Origin: Clostridiales bacterium | GTDB lineage: Bacteria > Bacillota > Clostridia > Oscillospirales > Butyricicoccaceae | Reading direction: 5' to 3' | Assembly (NCBI GenBank): GCA_019421385.1 | Contig: JAHZFK010000001.1 | Span: forward strand, 62,001-126,000 | Length of the DNA stretch: 64,000 nt | Shown: positions 15,782-24,878 of the stretch, piece after piece | Position numbering within the stretch: the first letter of the stretch is position 1 | Layout of the letters: each line of letters starts with the position of its first letter | Notes under the pieces: generated by a model | Database searches by the model: none | What the model was told of the DNA's origin: nothing | What the model saw: the letters and a program-made list of their open reading frames with translations, nothing else | Program-made: the position numbers and the translations under genes

Positions 15782-17500
15782 TCAGCGTTGGGTACGCCTT
15801 CCCTGCTCCGCGTTATTGCTGAATTTGAACACAGAAAGCAATTGTTTGAGCATACTGGCCTGATTGAAAAGCTGCTCGCTGGCTGCGGCGGACTCTTCCG
15901 CCGTCGCGGAGGTGGTCTGCACCACGCCTGCGATTTGATCCACGCCGGTCGCAACCTGCGACAGCGAAGCGGCCTGCTCCTGCGTGGCCTTCGTGATTTC
16001 GTCGATCCGATGCACCGCCTGCGCCACGTCGGACACCACATGCTCCATGTTTTTCGCCGTCATATGCGCAATATTCGTCCCGTTCTCCACGGTCTGGATA
16101 GACTCCTGAATGAGTTCAGTCGTGCTCTGCGCCGCCTCCGAGGACTTGTGCGCCAGATTCCGCACCTCATCCGCCACCACGGCAAAGCCTTTTCCCGCAG
16201 CACCGGCACGCGCCGCTTCCACCGCCGCATTGAGCGCCAGAATATTGGTCTGAAACGCAATATCCTCGATGGTTTTGATGATTTTCCCGATCTTGTCAGA
16301 GGCAATATTGATGCTGTCCATCGCCTGAATCATTCCCTTCATCTGATGGTTGCTCTTTTCTACCTCTTGATTTGCGCTGTCCGCCTGTTCCCGTGCTTTG
16401 GCGGCGCTTTCCGCATTCTTGTTGATGTGACGGGAAATCTCGTCAATGGTTGCGGTCAGCTGCTGCACCGCACTGGCCTGCTCCGCGGCACCGTTGCTGA
16501 GCGCCTGCGCACCGCCCGCCACCTGTTCGCCACCAGTAGCCACATCATCCGCTACCGAATTGATCTTCCACAGCGTTTCATTGAGGTCATGGATGGTCTT
16601 ATAGGCATATCCCGCCAATTTGCTGTAGCTGCCAGTATAGATGCTGTCGTTCTGACTGTGCTTGGTGAAATCACCCTCGGCAATGGCTGCGAGCCCCTGA
16701 TCGAGGTCATCAATAATGAAAGACAGCTTTTGAATGGTCAGTCGGATGCTGTCGGCCAAACGCCCCAACTCATCCTTGGACTGATAGCGGACAACCGCTC
16801 GTTCAAATTCGCCCTCCGCCACATTCTGCATGGCGATGTCAATCTCTTTCAAGGGCGACACAATCGCCCGGGTCAGAAGCTGGCTTGCCACAATGGCAAT
16901 CAGAATCGCCAGCACCAGAACCACCAAGACCAGAACCACCGCTGTTGTCTTAACCTGAACGGCACTCTGCTGCGCGCTGCTGACCGTCTCCTCCACCTGC
17001 TGTATCAGCTGCGTGACCAGTTCATCCATCTGCTCAAATGCCGGCGTATACTGGTCCCGGTAGACATCATAGGCGCGTTCCTCGTCCGCTTCGTCAAAGG
17101 TGCTGGTCAACGACAAAATTTCGTTCTGATATTGCGTCGTTGTCTCCATCCAGCCGGTGATTTGTTCGATCGTGTCATGGTATTCCGGCAGCAAGGTATC
17201 CAGCTCTGTCAACGCCGTCTTCAGCGATTCCAAATCGTTCTCCAGCGCTGTCCGGTTCTCTTCAAACTCTCCATTGGTTTCGACCAGCATCTCATTGAGC
17301 AATCCCTGCCGTACCGATACCATGTTCCGGCGCACCGTCCACATACTGTTCACTGCGGGAACCATCTGCTCCCCGTACTGCACATTGATCGCGTTCAGGC
17401 TGTTCACGCAAATCATGGACACGATCCCCATAATGACGATCATCGCCAGAACCGGACAAAAACACGCCAAGAGCTTACTTCGCAGCTTCCAGTTTTTCAT
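15782..17500 (-). CDS. Methyl-accepting chemotaxis protein
   Basis: 572 residues. Membrane helix 1 (about 10-32) is followed by a four-helix-bundle extracytoplasmic sensor domain (about 35-185), a second helix (about 187-210), a HAMP domain, and a long signalling coiled coil. Its hairpin tip contains AFQTNILALNAAVEAARAG and GFAVVADEVRNLA, the region that contacts CheA/CheW. Glutamate/glutamine-rich methylation helices flank the tip. No che or flagellar genes are in view. It diverges from the HTH-CheR fusion gene. AAGGAG precedes the ATG. Confidence 0.96.
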   Translation of the reverse strand: MKNWKLRSKLLACFCPVLAMIVIMGIVSMICVNSLNAINVQYGEQMVPAVNSMWTVRRNMVSVRQGLLNEMLVETNGEFEENRTALENDLESLKTALTELDTLLPEYHDTIEQITGWMETTTQYQNEILSLTSTFDEADEERAYDVYRDQYTPAFEQMDELVTQLIQQVEETVSSAQQSAVQVKTTAVVLVLVVLVLAILIAIVASQLLTRAIVSPLKEIDIAMQNVAEGEFERAVVRYQSKDELGRLADSIRLTIQKLSFIIDDLDQGLAAIAEGDFTKHSQNDSIYTGSYSKLAGYAYKTIHDLNETLWKINSVADDVATGGEQVAGGAQALSNGAAEQASAVQQLTATIDEISRHINKNAESAAKAREQADSANQEVEKSNHQMKGMIQAMDSINIASDKIGKIIKTIEDIAFQTNILALNAAVEAARAGAAGKGFAVVADEVRNLAHKSSEAAQSTTELIQESIQTVENGTNIAHMTAKNMEHVVSDVAQAVHRIDEITKATQEQAASLSQVATGVDQIAGVVQTTSATAEESAAASEQLFNQASMLKQLLSVFKFSNNAEQGRRTQR

Positions 17501-17925
17501 ATCTACGCTCCTTCTTTATACCAGCTTATATGAATCTATCGTTTCCTGCCAGCCGTCTGCATGGCGGACCTACCGGAAATATATCTTTTATCATGGTCAT
17601 CATAGCACCACCCTCCCACACTTTTCAGCACTCGCACCTGACATTTGCGCAACCGCCGATTGCAACCCGCGTCGTTTTCCTCAATTTCGTTTATTTGCAT
17701 AAATATTTTGTATTATTTAATATATAACTGTATATTTTTAACATTTTTGCTTGTTTCGCGTATCGCAATGTTTCAAGGGAAACTTTCCATTTTGTAAACT
17801 TATTCCCGACCTTGTCAATCAGAGTTTACGTAACATTCGACCTGTTTTTTCCAAATCCAAGCCACACTCTGGCTTGTCAATGTAAATCCAAATGTTATAA
17901 TAGGGTTCGTGAGGTGACATTGACC
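17501..17925. other. Divergent intergenic region between MCP and HTH-CheR genes
   Basis: 425 bases without a gene. The stretch about 17690-17770 is strikingly AT-rich for this genome. It holds the palindrome GGAAACTTTCC (17778-17788), the short palindrome TTACGTAA (17826-17833), and a direct repeat CTTGTCAAT (17811-17819 and 17873-17881). The second copy overlaps the -35 box of the fusion gene. These could be sites for the HTH protein. I see no conserved riboswitch or RNA gene. Confidence 0.5.
17874..17901 (+). promoter_or_regulatory. Promoter of the HTH-CheR fusion gene
   Basis: TTGTCA (17874-17879), 16-base spacer, TATAAT (17896-17901), 24 bases before the ATG. The -35 box lies inside one copy of the CTTGTCAAT repeat. 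Confidence 0.7.
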
Positions 17926-19635
17926 ATGAAAGTTGCAAACTATATCCAACTCGCCAGAACGCAGATGCATCTGACGCAGGAATATCTGGCGGAAAACATC
18001 GGTGTCAGCCGACAGGCAATTTCCCGCTGGGAAAATGGACAGGCACAGCCATCCGCCCGCAATATGGTCAAAATCGCCGCATTATTGAATGTCTCGGTCG
18101 ACCAGCTCACTGGCGCCGCCCCGCTGGAACCCCCGGTGCCTGCCACCTCCAGCACCCAATCGCTCACGGAAGATCTGATGGAAAGCTGGAATGATTTATT
18201 TCAACGCACCATGGGCGCAGACCTATCCCGCTACACATCGGAGCATATTCGTCAAACCGTGCAAAGCTATATGCAGCAGCACGATTTACGCTCGGTTTCC
18301 TCCTTTATCCGGCTGATGTCTGCCTCCCGAGAGCGGAGAATGGAGTTTCTTCATGCCATTCAGCCACCCGACCCCACCTTCTTTGACGACCCCAAGCTCT
18401 ATCGCTATTTGCAGGAAGAGCTTCTGCCCCGCATCCATGTCTCCGGCACGCCGATCCGTGTATGGGTGCTCAGTGCATCCAGCGGGCAGGAAGCCTTTTC
18501 CCTCGCTATGACGATTGCAGAATATCAAGAGAAAAATCATTGTCAGGACAGTGCGCGCATCTTTGCAACCGATGCCGCCTATCTGGAAGAACCCGCAGAA
18601 AGAGGGGACGGATTTTTCACCGCGCGTCAGGTTGCGTCCATCCCGCAGGCCTTGCGGGAGAAATACCTGACCCCGGTCGAAGGCGGTTTTCAAATCTGCC
18701 CGGCTGTGCGCAAAATGGTGGTCTTTTCTCCCTACGACCCGCTGCTCGATCCACCTTTCTCCCATATTGAACTTGTGTGCTGCCGCCGGTTGATCTCGGT
18801 TTTGTGCGCCGGCTGTCAGGGCAGGCTAATTCAGACGCTCTATCACAGTCTTTCCCCTTCCGGCTGTCTCCTGCTGCCCAGCACTCACCCGCTCACCGAT
18901 GGCCAGATGCATTTTTCTCTCAATCGCGACTGCCCGGGCATCTGGCACAAGCTGGACGATGAGGATGAGATGTACACTTGGGAATATGATTCCTGTCCGG
19001 TGTCTGCTCATCAGTCGAACGGCTATCCGCTCGGTGTTCCGATTCAGCGCATCCTACAGCAGTTTTTCATTGTCCACTATCCGAACGCCCTCCTGATTGA
19101 TGAAAATTTCCGCATTATTTTCGCGGGAGAAGATATTTTCCACCGGTTCCATCTGGATCAACAGGGCTATTCCGGTCGTCTGGCCGATCACGTCAGCGGC
19201 GATTTGATGCAGCGCATCCAGCTTTCCGCCCACCGCCTGCAAGCAGCTGCAGACCCCAAACGGGTCAACCAGACGCTGATCCGCTTAAACGAAACCAACC
19301 GCACCATGTATATGCGCATGACTGGCATTTTAGTGGAGAATCGTTGGTATTATTTGGTCGCGTTCTATGATTATCATCCGCAAAGCAGCGCGCGCGATGC
19401 GGACAAACGCGCGCTCGAACAGCAATTGATGGACACCGAAAGCAATTTGAAAAACAAACTGCAGGAATTGGTGCGCGCGCAGGACCAGATCGAGGTATTA
19501 AACGAAAAGATCAACAGTCTCAACTACGCGCTGTCCAATCGTTCCTGGGAAGTGCGCAGCCTCCGGCATGAGGTGGACTTGCTCAATCAGGAGCTTTCCC
19601 GCCTGCACGATCAAAGCAAATCCTTTTCATCATAA
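17926..19635 (+). CDS. HTH (XRE)-CheR methyltransferase-like-PAS-like-coiled-coil fusion protein
   Basis: 569 residues from the ATG at 17926 (GAGGTGA 8 bases upstream). Residues 1-62 form an XRE/Cro HTH (LTQEYLAENIGVSRQAISRWENG). About 80-345 match CheR methyltransferases of the CheB/CheR-fusion class (RVWVLSASSGQEAFSLAM at 178-195, FATD at 213-216, VVFSPYDPLLDPPFS). About 365-480 resemble the PAS-like segment after CheR in those fusions (NALLIDENFRIIFAGED). About 490-565 are coiled coil. The SAM-motif residues G187, E189 and D216 are kept. The CheR FFR arginine is D154, and the CRN motif reads CRR (286-288), so catalysis is doubtful. It may be a transcription regulator responding to SAM or receptor state. 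It is divergent from the MCP gene. Confidence 0.82.
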   Translation: MKVANYIQLARTQMHLTQEYLAENIGVSRQAISRWENGQAQPSARNMVKIAALLNVSVDQLTGAAPLEPPVPATSSTQSLTEDLMESWNDLFQRTMGADLSRYTSEHIRQTVQSYMQQHDLRSVSSFIRLMSASRERRMEFLHAIQPPDPTFFDDPKLYRYLQEELLPRIHVSGTPIRVWVLSASSGQEAFSLAMTIAEYQEKNHCQDSARIFATDAAYLEEPAERGDGFFTARQVASIPQALREKYLTPVEGGFQICPAVRKMVVFSPYDPLLDPPFSHIELVCCRRLISVLCAGCQGRLIQTLYHSLSPSGCLLLPSTHPLTDGQMHFSLNRDCPGIWHKLDDEDEMYTWEYDSCPVSAHQSNGYPLGVPIQRILQQFFIVHYPNALLIDENFRIIFAGEDIFHRFHLDQQGYSGRLADHVSGDLMQRIQLSAHRLQAAADPKRVNQTLIRLNETNRTMYMRMTGILVENRWYYLVAFYDYHPQSSARDADKRALEQQLMDTESNLKNKLQELVRAQDQIEVLNEKINSLNYALSNRSWEVRSLRHEVDLLNQELSRLHDQSKSFSS

Positions 19636-19639
19636 AAAG

Positions 19640-19665
19640 ACGTGCTGCACAGTAGTGCAGCACGT
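19640..19665. terminator. Bidirectional terminator between HTH-CheR and PTS-IIC-like genes
   Basis: 11-base perfect stem ACGTGCTGCAC / GTGCAGCACGT, loop AGTA, T-run on both strands; the flanking genes converge. Confidence 0.9.
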
Positions 19666-19677
19666 TTTTCGCTTTAA

Positions 19678-20769
19678 TTATTGCAGTGTCATGTCGCCAT
19701 CTTTGACCCAGCCGATGCGGCGCAGCGCCAGATTGATGAGCGGGCACAGTACCGCAGGCAATACGAACGAAACCAGCAGCAAGCCGATCCAGTCTTGTGT
19801 CGTGACTGCCGCTTTGACCCCCGCAGCTACATCATCCAGCCAGCCGGTATACACGCCGATCTGTCCAACCAGTCCGCAGGTGCCCATACCCGAGGACACC
19901 GGAGGACCGTTCATCTCCAACCGGAACAGACAGGTGGCAATCGGCCCGGTGATCGCGGAAGTCAGGATGGGCGCGATCCAGATGCGCGGATTTCTCACGA
20001 TGTTGCCCATTTGCAGCATGGATGTACCGATGCCCTGCGACACCAGACCGCCCCAGCGGTTTTCCGGAAAGGACATGACCGCAAAGCCGACCATCTGCGC
20101 GCAGCAGCCCGCAACCGCCGCGCCGCCTGCTAGACCGGTCAACCCGAGCGCCGCGCAGATTGCTGCGGAGGAAATCGGCAGCGTCAGCGCTATGCCAACC
20201 AGCACGGACACCAAAATACCCATCAGGAACGGCTGCAAATTGGTCGCCCACATGATAAGGTTGCCCACCTGCATCGCCGCCGCACCCAGTGCAGGCGCCC
20301 ACCATGCAGCCAGCGCCACACCCACGCCAATGGTCACCAGCGGCGTGACCAGAATATCAATGCGGGTTTCCCCTGCGACCGCTTTGCCCAGCTCTGCTGC
20401 GATGATCGCCACGAACAACACCGCGAGCGGTCCTCCCGCGCCGCCCAGCGCATTGGACGCAAAGCCCACGCTGATGAGCGAAAACAGCACCAGCGGCGGA
20501 CAGTGCAGCGCATAACCGATCGCCACCGCCATGGCAGGGCCGCTCATCGCGGAAGCCAGTCCGCCGACAGTGTAAGATACCTCATTGATTGTCGCAACCG
20601 GCATAGTCAGAAACGGGATGCCCAGTTGCTTACCTACCGTGTCGATGATCGTGCCGATCAGCAGCGAGCAGAATAAGCCCTGTGCCATTGCGCCGAGCGC
20701 GTCAATGCCATACCGTTTGACCGAAATCACGATATCCTTGCGTTTGAGAAATTGCTTTATCTTGTCCAT
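19678..20769 (-). CDS. PTS EIIC-like membrane transporter (PF13303 type)
   Basis: 363 residues from the ATG at 20769, which follows AAGGGG. About nine membrane helices with many Gly/Ala-rich segments: GIDALGAMAQGLFCSLLIGTI near the start, SVGFASNALGGAGGPLAV, and GGLVSQGIGTSMLQMGN. This is the pattern of the PTS_EIIC_2 family. Unlike true PTS systems no IIA or IIB gene is adjacent, and the family includes members whose substrate is unknown. It stands as a single-gene unit with a terminator behind. Confidence 0.85.
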   Translation of the reverse strand: MDKIKQFLKRKDIVISVKRYGIDALGAMAQGLFCSLLIGTIIDTVGKQLGIPFLTMPVATINEVSYTVGGLASAMSGPAMAVAIGYALHCPPLVLFSLISVGFASNALGGAGGPLAVLFVAIIAAELGKAVAGETRIDILVTPLVTIGVGVALAAWWAPALGAAAMQVGNLIMWATNLQPFLMGILVSVLVGIALTLPISSAAICAALGLTGLAGGAAVAGCCAQMVGFAVMSFPENRWGGLVSQGIGTSMLQMGNIVRNPRIWIAPILTSAITGPIATCLFRLEMNGPPVSSGMGTCGLVGQIGVYTGWLDDVAAGVKAAVTTQDWIGLLLVSFVLPAVLCPLINLALRRIGWVKDGDMTLQ

Positions 20770-20936
20770 GTTACCCCTTCTTTGCCGCGTTTCCACTCTG
20801 TCAAGTATACTGTCAAGACAGTTCACGACACATTATAGCACAGACCCTGTTGCTTGCACAGCTTTTTTTGCTCTTTGCCAGAGATTTGGGCACTTTGAAC
20901 AGGCGCGAGCACATACAGATTGAAAAATGCATACAA

Positions 20937-20968
20937 AAAGCGCGCAGACCACAAGGTTTGCGCGCTTT
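20937..20968 (-). terminator. Terminator after the MATE transporter gene
   Basis: Stem AAAGCGCGCA / TGCGCGCTTT, extended by an inner ACC/GGT pairing, followed on the minus strand by T-rich sequence. Confidence 0.8.
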
Positions 20969-20983
20969 CCCCACAAGCAAAAA

Positions 20984-22345
20984 TCAAGCGTTTTGCATTC
21001 CTTCCTTTGGGAACACACGCCGCCGCACCACAAAATAGCACACCAGATGCGCGCAGATGGTGAGCGCCCACGAGATCGGATAGGATACATACAGACAGAA
21101 CAGCGTGTGCTGCCACTGGAAAACGGTGAAGATCCAGACGATGCGGAACAGGCAAGCACCTGCCAGCGATACCAGCATCGGCAAAATAGAGTATCCTAGT
21201 CCGCGCACGCTGCCCGCAACCACATCCATCATGCCGCACAGGAAATACGTAACGCTTACCACGCCCAAACGCATCATGCCATAGGAAATGACCTCAGTAT
21301 CGGTCGAATAGATGCCCAACAGGCTTTGCCCCAGCAGATGCACGCCGTTGCCCATCACCACGCCGATCAATACGACCATGAATAAGCAGCGCACCAGCAC
21401 CTTGTCGATCCGGTGATACTGCTTTGCGCCGAGATTCTGGCTGGTGAAGCTGAGCGAAGTCTGATACAGGGCATTCATCGAGGTGTAAACAAAACCCTCA
21501 ATATTGCTGGCTGCGGTGTTGCCCGCAACCACGATTGCGCCAAACGAGTTGATCGACGACTGGATCAGCACGTTGGAGATATTGAAAATCACGCTTTGCA
21601 GGCCTGCCGGCAAACCGACCTGCATGATGCGGGCGAACTTGTCCCCATGAAAGTGCATCCGCTTGAGGTTGACGTTGCACATGCCGTCCACCCGCATCAG
21701 ACACAGCACGATCAGCGTTGCGGAAATCACCTGCGCGATGACGGTCGCCGTCGCAACGCCTGCCACGCCCATGTGCAGCACAATGACGAAGAACAGATTG
21801 CAAATCACATTCACCACGCCGCTCAGCAACAGAAAATACAGCGGCCGCCGGGTATCGCCCACCGCGCGCAGGATCGCCGCGCCGAAGTTGTATAACATGG
21901 TCGCCGGCATACCGATAAAATAGATACGCATGTACAAAACGGCCTGATCGAGCACCTCGGGCGGGGTCGCCATCCATTCCAGCATGGGCCGTGCCAAACA
22001 GATACCCAACACGACAAGAATCACGCCGCCTGCGACCGCAGTGATCAACGCGGTCTGCACGGTTTCCTGCGCATCGTCAAAGTCGTTTGCCCCGCAAAAG
22101 CGCGCCACCAGCACATTTGCTCCGACTGAAATACCAATAAAAAAATTGACCAGCAAGCTGATCAATGAGCTGGTAGCGCCAACCGCAGCCATTGCATGGC
22201 TGCCCGCAAACCGACCGACCACAACGATATCCGCTGCATTAAACAGCAGCTGCAGCACGCCCGAACAAATCAGCGGCAGCGCAAACAGCAGCAGCCGACT
22301 GAGCAGCGGCCCGTGCGTCATGTCTATTTCATACGATTTCCTCAT
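20984..22345 (-). CDS. MATE-family efflux transporter
   Basis: 453 residues, twelve predicted membrane helices in two similar halves. It begins THGPLLSRLLLFALPLICSGVLQLLFNAADIVVVGRFAG, the usual MatE start (shown here by its shorter motif NAADIVVVGRF). The second half contains GNTAASNIEGF. Such proteins export cationic drugs or metabolites using H+ or Na+ gradients. It is a single-gene unit, upstream and divergent from the two-component genes at 22.5 kb. Confidence 0.93.
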   Translation of the reverse strand: MRKSYEIDMTHGPLLSRLLLFALPLICSGVLQLLFNAADIVVVGRFAGSHAMAAVGATSSLISLLVNFFIGISVGANVLVARFCGANDFDDAQETVQTALITAVAGGVILVVLGICLARPMLEWMATPPEVLDQAVLYMRIYFIGMPATMLYNFGAAILRAVGDTRRPLYFLLLSGVVNVICNLFFVIVLHMGVAGVATATVIAQVISATLIVLCLMRVDGMCNVNLKRMHFHGDKFARIMQVGLPAGLQSVIFNISNVLIQSSINSFGAIVVAGNTAASNIEGFVYTSMNALYQTSLSFTSQNLGAKQYHRIDKVLVRCLFMVVLIGVVMGNGVHLLGQSLLGIYSTDTEVISYGMMRLGVVSVTYFLCGMMDVVAGSVRGLGYSILPMLVSLAGACLFRIVWIFTVFQWQHTLFCLYVSYPISWALTICAHLVCYFVVRRRVFPKEGMQNA

Positions 22346-22424
22346 TTCCCATACATCCTTTCTTTCCTGTATTCATCTTAAGCCCTGCCGAAAGACTCTG
22401 TCAATCCTTTTCCCGCGATCGCTA

Positions 22425-22453
22425 TTGCCAATGGCAACAGATTATAGTAGTAT
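22425..22453 (+). promoter_or_regulatory. Promoter of the two-component operon, -35 inside a palindrome
   Basis: TTGCCA (22425-22430), 17-base spacer, TAGTAT (22448-22453). The -35 box is the left arm of TTGCCA-A-TGGCAA (22425-22437), a perfect palindrome that may be an operator. Confidence 0.6.
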
Positions 22454-22535
22454 TAGAAAAAGTACGTAATGTGCCTGTCAATAAAAGGATTTTCCGATGG
22501 AACCATCCGTCGGGCGGCGAAACGGAGAGAGAATT

Positions 22536-23234
22536 TTGAAATACAACATTCTGATCGCAGAGGACGACCGCGACATCATCGAACTGCTGACCCTGTATCT
22601 GGGCAGCGAATTTTCCGTGCAGTCCGTGACGGACGGCGCCGCGGCGCTCGAACTGATCCGCGCGGGTGGGGTCTCGCTGGCGCTGGTGGATATTATGATG
22701 CCCGGCCTGAACGGCTATGAACTGATCCAGCGCGTGCGCGAATTCAGCAACCTGCCCATTATCATCCTGTCGGCAAAAAGCATGGATACGGACAAGGTGC
22801 TCGGGCTGAACATCGGCGCGGACGCCTATATCACCAAGCCGTTCAACGCGCTCGAGGTGGTGGCCTATGTCAAATCGGCGCTGCGCCGATACTATCAGCT
22901 GGGCGCTGACAGCGCGCCCGCGGCTGCGCCGCGCGTGCTGTCCGTGGGCGAGCTCGAGCTGGACACGGACAAATTTGTGCTGCGCAAAAACGGTCTGACC
23001 GTTCCGCTGACCTCCACCGAGCTGAAGATCATCGCGGAAATGATGCGCTGTCCCGGTCGGGTATTCACCCGTGCCCAGCTGTATGAATGCGTGGGCGGCA
23101 CTTTTTACGAAAGCGATGACAGCACCATGATGGTACATATCTCCAATCTGCGCGCCAAAATTGAGCACGATCCGGCCAATCCGCGGTATATCAAAACAGT
23201 CAGGGGGTTGGGCTACAAAATTGAAGACCAATAA
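22536..23234 (+). CDS. OmpR-family response regulator
   Basis: 232 residues from a TTG start at 22536 with GGAGAG 7 bases upstream; this gives the family-typical MKYNILIAEDDRDI start. An ATG at 22497 with AAGGA upstream would add 13 unusual residues. The receiver has the DD pair, phospho-acceptor Asp in LVDIMMPGLNG, Ser in ILSAK and Lys in TKPF. The C-terminal winged helix ends ANPRYIKTVRGLGYKIE. The histidine kinase gene starts within its last codons. The regulon is unknown, but the lipoprotein and the surface-modification operon downstream are candidates. Confidence 0.9.
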   Translation: MKYNILIAEDDRDIIELLTLYLGSEFSVQSVTDGAAALELIRAGGVSLALVDIMMPGLNGYELIQRVREFSNLPIIILSAKSMDTDKVLGLNIGADAYITKPFNALEVVAYVKSALRRYYQLGADSAPAAAPRVLSVGELELDTDKFVLRKNGLTVPLTSTELKIIAEMMRCPGRVFTRAQLYECVGGTFYESDDSTMMVHISNLRAKIEHDPANPRYIKTVRGLGYKIEDQ

Positions 23235-24819
23235 ACTTCTTCTGGGCAAGAGCTTTTTGCGCACCTGCATCACCTATTTTATTGTCTGCTCGTTGCTTGT
23301 GTTTGTGATCAACGCCGCGCTCAATGCCCTGATTTCCATGCGGCTGGACAATGCTTTCCCCTCCATCACCAGTATGCTGGAATATGATGAGGCGCTGGAA
23401 GAGGATGATTTCGCATCCATCCCCATGCGCCGCTTCCGCGGCTGCGCGTTTCTGGTGTTTGACGCGGACAGCCGTATGCTTTACGCCTCGGACAATGCAT
23501 TCAAAGAGCATTTTCACGCGAGCGACCTATGGATGATCAACGAATACGACTCCGACCTGTTCTATACTGTGCAGGAGATGCCCAACATGCCGGGCGGAGA
23601 ATACTACTATATCGCACTGCATCATTACAACTACGACACTGGCAAAACGGATTTTCTAAATTACTGTATCGTCGACGAGAATTACCAGATCGTCCAAGGC
23701 GATCTGTTCCCCTGGCTGGAGGAGCTGTCCGATCGGGAGTTTGAACTGCTGCAAGGCATCTATCAGGGTCAGTGGGAAATCAGCAAAGCGGTTTATGCCA
23801 CCACCTCCGGCGAGGAGCGCACGCTGGTGTTTGTCAGCCCGCGTTTCACCGAATCCGCCTATCTGCGCGTGCTGGGAAATGCCAATCGGCTGGCGCTGCT
23901 TTGCCTGCCGATCATTCTGGTGCTGATCGTTCTGCTGGCCATTTTGTTCAGCCGGAAAATCCGCCGAGCCATCCTGCCGCTGCACAACGCAATCGTTGCT
24001 TACGCCGCGGGCCGTCGGGTAGAGGTCAACACCGATGCGCTCCCTGTCGAGTTCCGGCAGGTGACCGACAGCTTCACCCATCTGCTTGACCGTCTGGAGC
24101 AGGTCAGCGCAGAAAAGCAAGCCGCCAACGAGGATAAACAACGAATGTTGGCCGACCTGTCCCACGATTTGAAAACCCCGCTGACCGTCATTCAAGGCTA
24201 TGCGCAGGCGCTGGTTGACGGCGTGGTGCCGCCCGACAAAGAGCGGCAGTATCTGGAAACCATCTGCCGCAAAGCCTCGGACAGCACCGTGCTGATGAAC
24301 TCCCTGTTTGACTACGTCCGTCTCGACCATCCGGACTATGTTTTGCAGGCCGAAACCGCTGACCTGTCTGAATTCTGCAAAAGCTATCTGGCGGAAAAGT
24401 ATCCCGAAATCGAGTCCCGCGGATTTACCCTGTCGCTCGGCTTGCCGGACACGCCGGTCACTGCCTCTTTCGATCCCCGCCTGCTCCGGCGGCTGCTCGA
24501 AAACCTGACCGGAAACGCCCTGCAATACAATCCCGCCGGAACGACGCTGTTCCTCGGGTTGACAGATACCTCCAACGCTATACAGCTGACAGTGGCGGAT
24601 ACCGGTGTCGGCATTCCGCCCGAGCTGGCGGATACCATATTTGAGCCGTTCGTCACCAGCAACCGCGCCAGAACCTCGGGCGGCGGTACCGGGCTCGGCA
24701 TGGCGATCGTCAAAAAGGTTGCCGAGCTGCACGGCGGCTCCATCCGGCTGGTACGTCCGCCGCATAACGACTGGCACACCGAATTTGAACTGACGCTGCC
24801 CAAGCAACCGACGCCATAA
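23221..24819 (+). CDS. Membrane sensor histidine kinase
   Basis: 533 residues from a TTG at 23221 that overlaps the regulator stop by 14 bases. Helix 1 (about 12-36), an extracytoplasmic sensor of about 200 residues rich in acidic and Tyr residues, helix 2 (about 220-243), a HAMP-like stretch, then the H-box LSHDLKTPLTVIQGY. N-box, G1 (DTGVGIPPE) and G2 (GGGTGLGMAIVKK) motifs are all present, so the kinase is complete. The sensor has an acidic EEDDFASIPMRR region after helix 1. It pairs with the adjacent regulator. A strong terminator follows. Confidence 0.92.
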   Translation: MKTNKLLLGKSFLRTCITYFIVCSLLVFVINAALNALISMRLDNAFPSITSMLEYDEALEEDDFASIPMRRFRGCAFLVFDADSRMLYASDNAFKEHFHASDLWMINEYDSDLFYTVQEMPNMPGGEYYYIALHHYNYDTGKTDFLNYCIVDENYQIVQGDLFPWLEELSDREFELLQGIYQGQWEISKAVYATTSGEERTLVFVSPRFTESAYLRVLGNANRLALLCLPIILVLIVLLAILFSRKIRRAILPLHNAIVAYAAGRRVEVNTDALPVEFRQVTDSFTHLLDRLEQVSAEKQAANEDKQRMLADLSHDLKTPLTVIQGYAQALVDGVVPPDKERQYLETICRKASDSTVLMNSLFDYVRLDHPDYVLQAETADLSEFCKSYLAEKYPEIESRGFTLSLGLPDTPVTASFDPRLLRRLLENLTGNALQYNPAGTTLFLGLTDTSNAIQLTVADTGVGIPPELADTIFEPFVTSNRARTSGGGTGLGMAIVKKVAELHGGSIRLVRPPHNDWHTEFELTLPKQPTP

Positions 24820-24836
24820 AAGCAACTATCATTCCA

Positions 24837-24872
24837 CAGGACAGACCTTTGCCGGGTCTGTCCTGTTTTTTT
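24837..24872 (+). terminator. Terminator after the two-component operon
   Basis: 11-base perfect stem CAGGACAGACC / GGTCTGTCCTG, 7-base loop, then seven T. Confidence 0.93.
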
Positions 24873-24878
24873 GTTTTC

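Noticed and set aside
15752..17533. 593-codon plus-strand frame opposite the chemoreceptor
   Set aside because: Shadow of the MCP coding sequence with no recognisable domain.
17501..17700. c-di-GMP (GEMM) riboswitch in the MCP leader
   Set aside because: The leader contains GGTAGG-like pieces, but the conserved GGGACGCAAAGC core and paired elements are missing.
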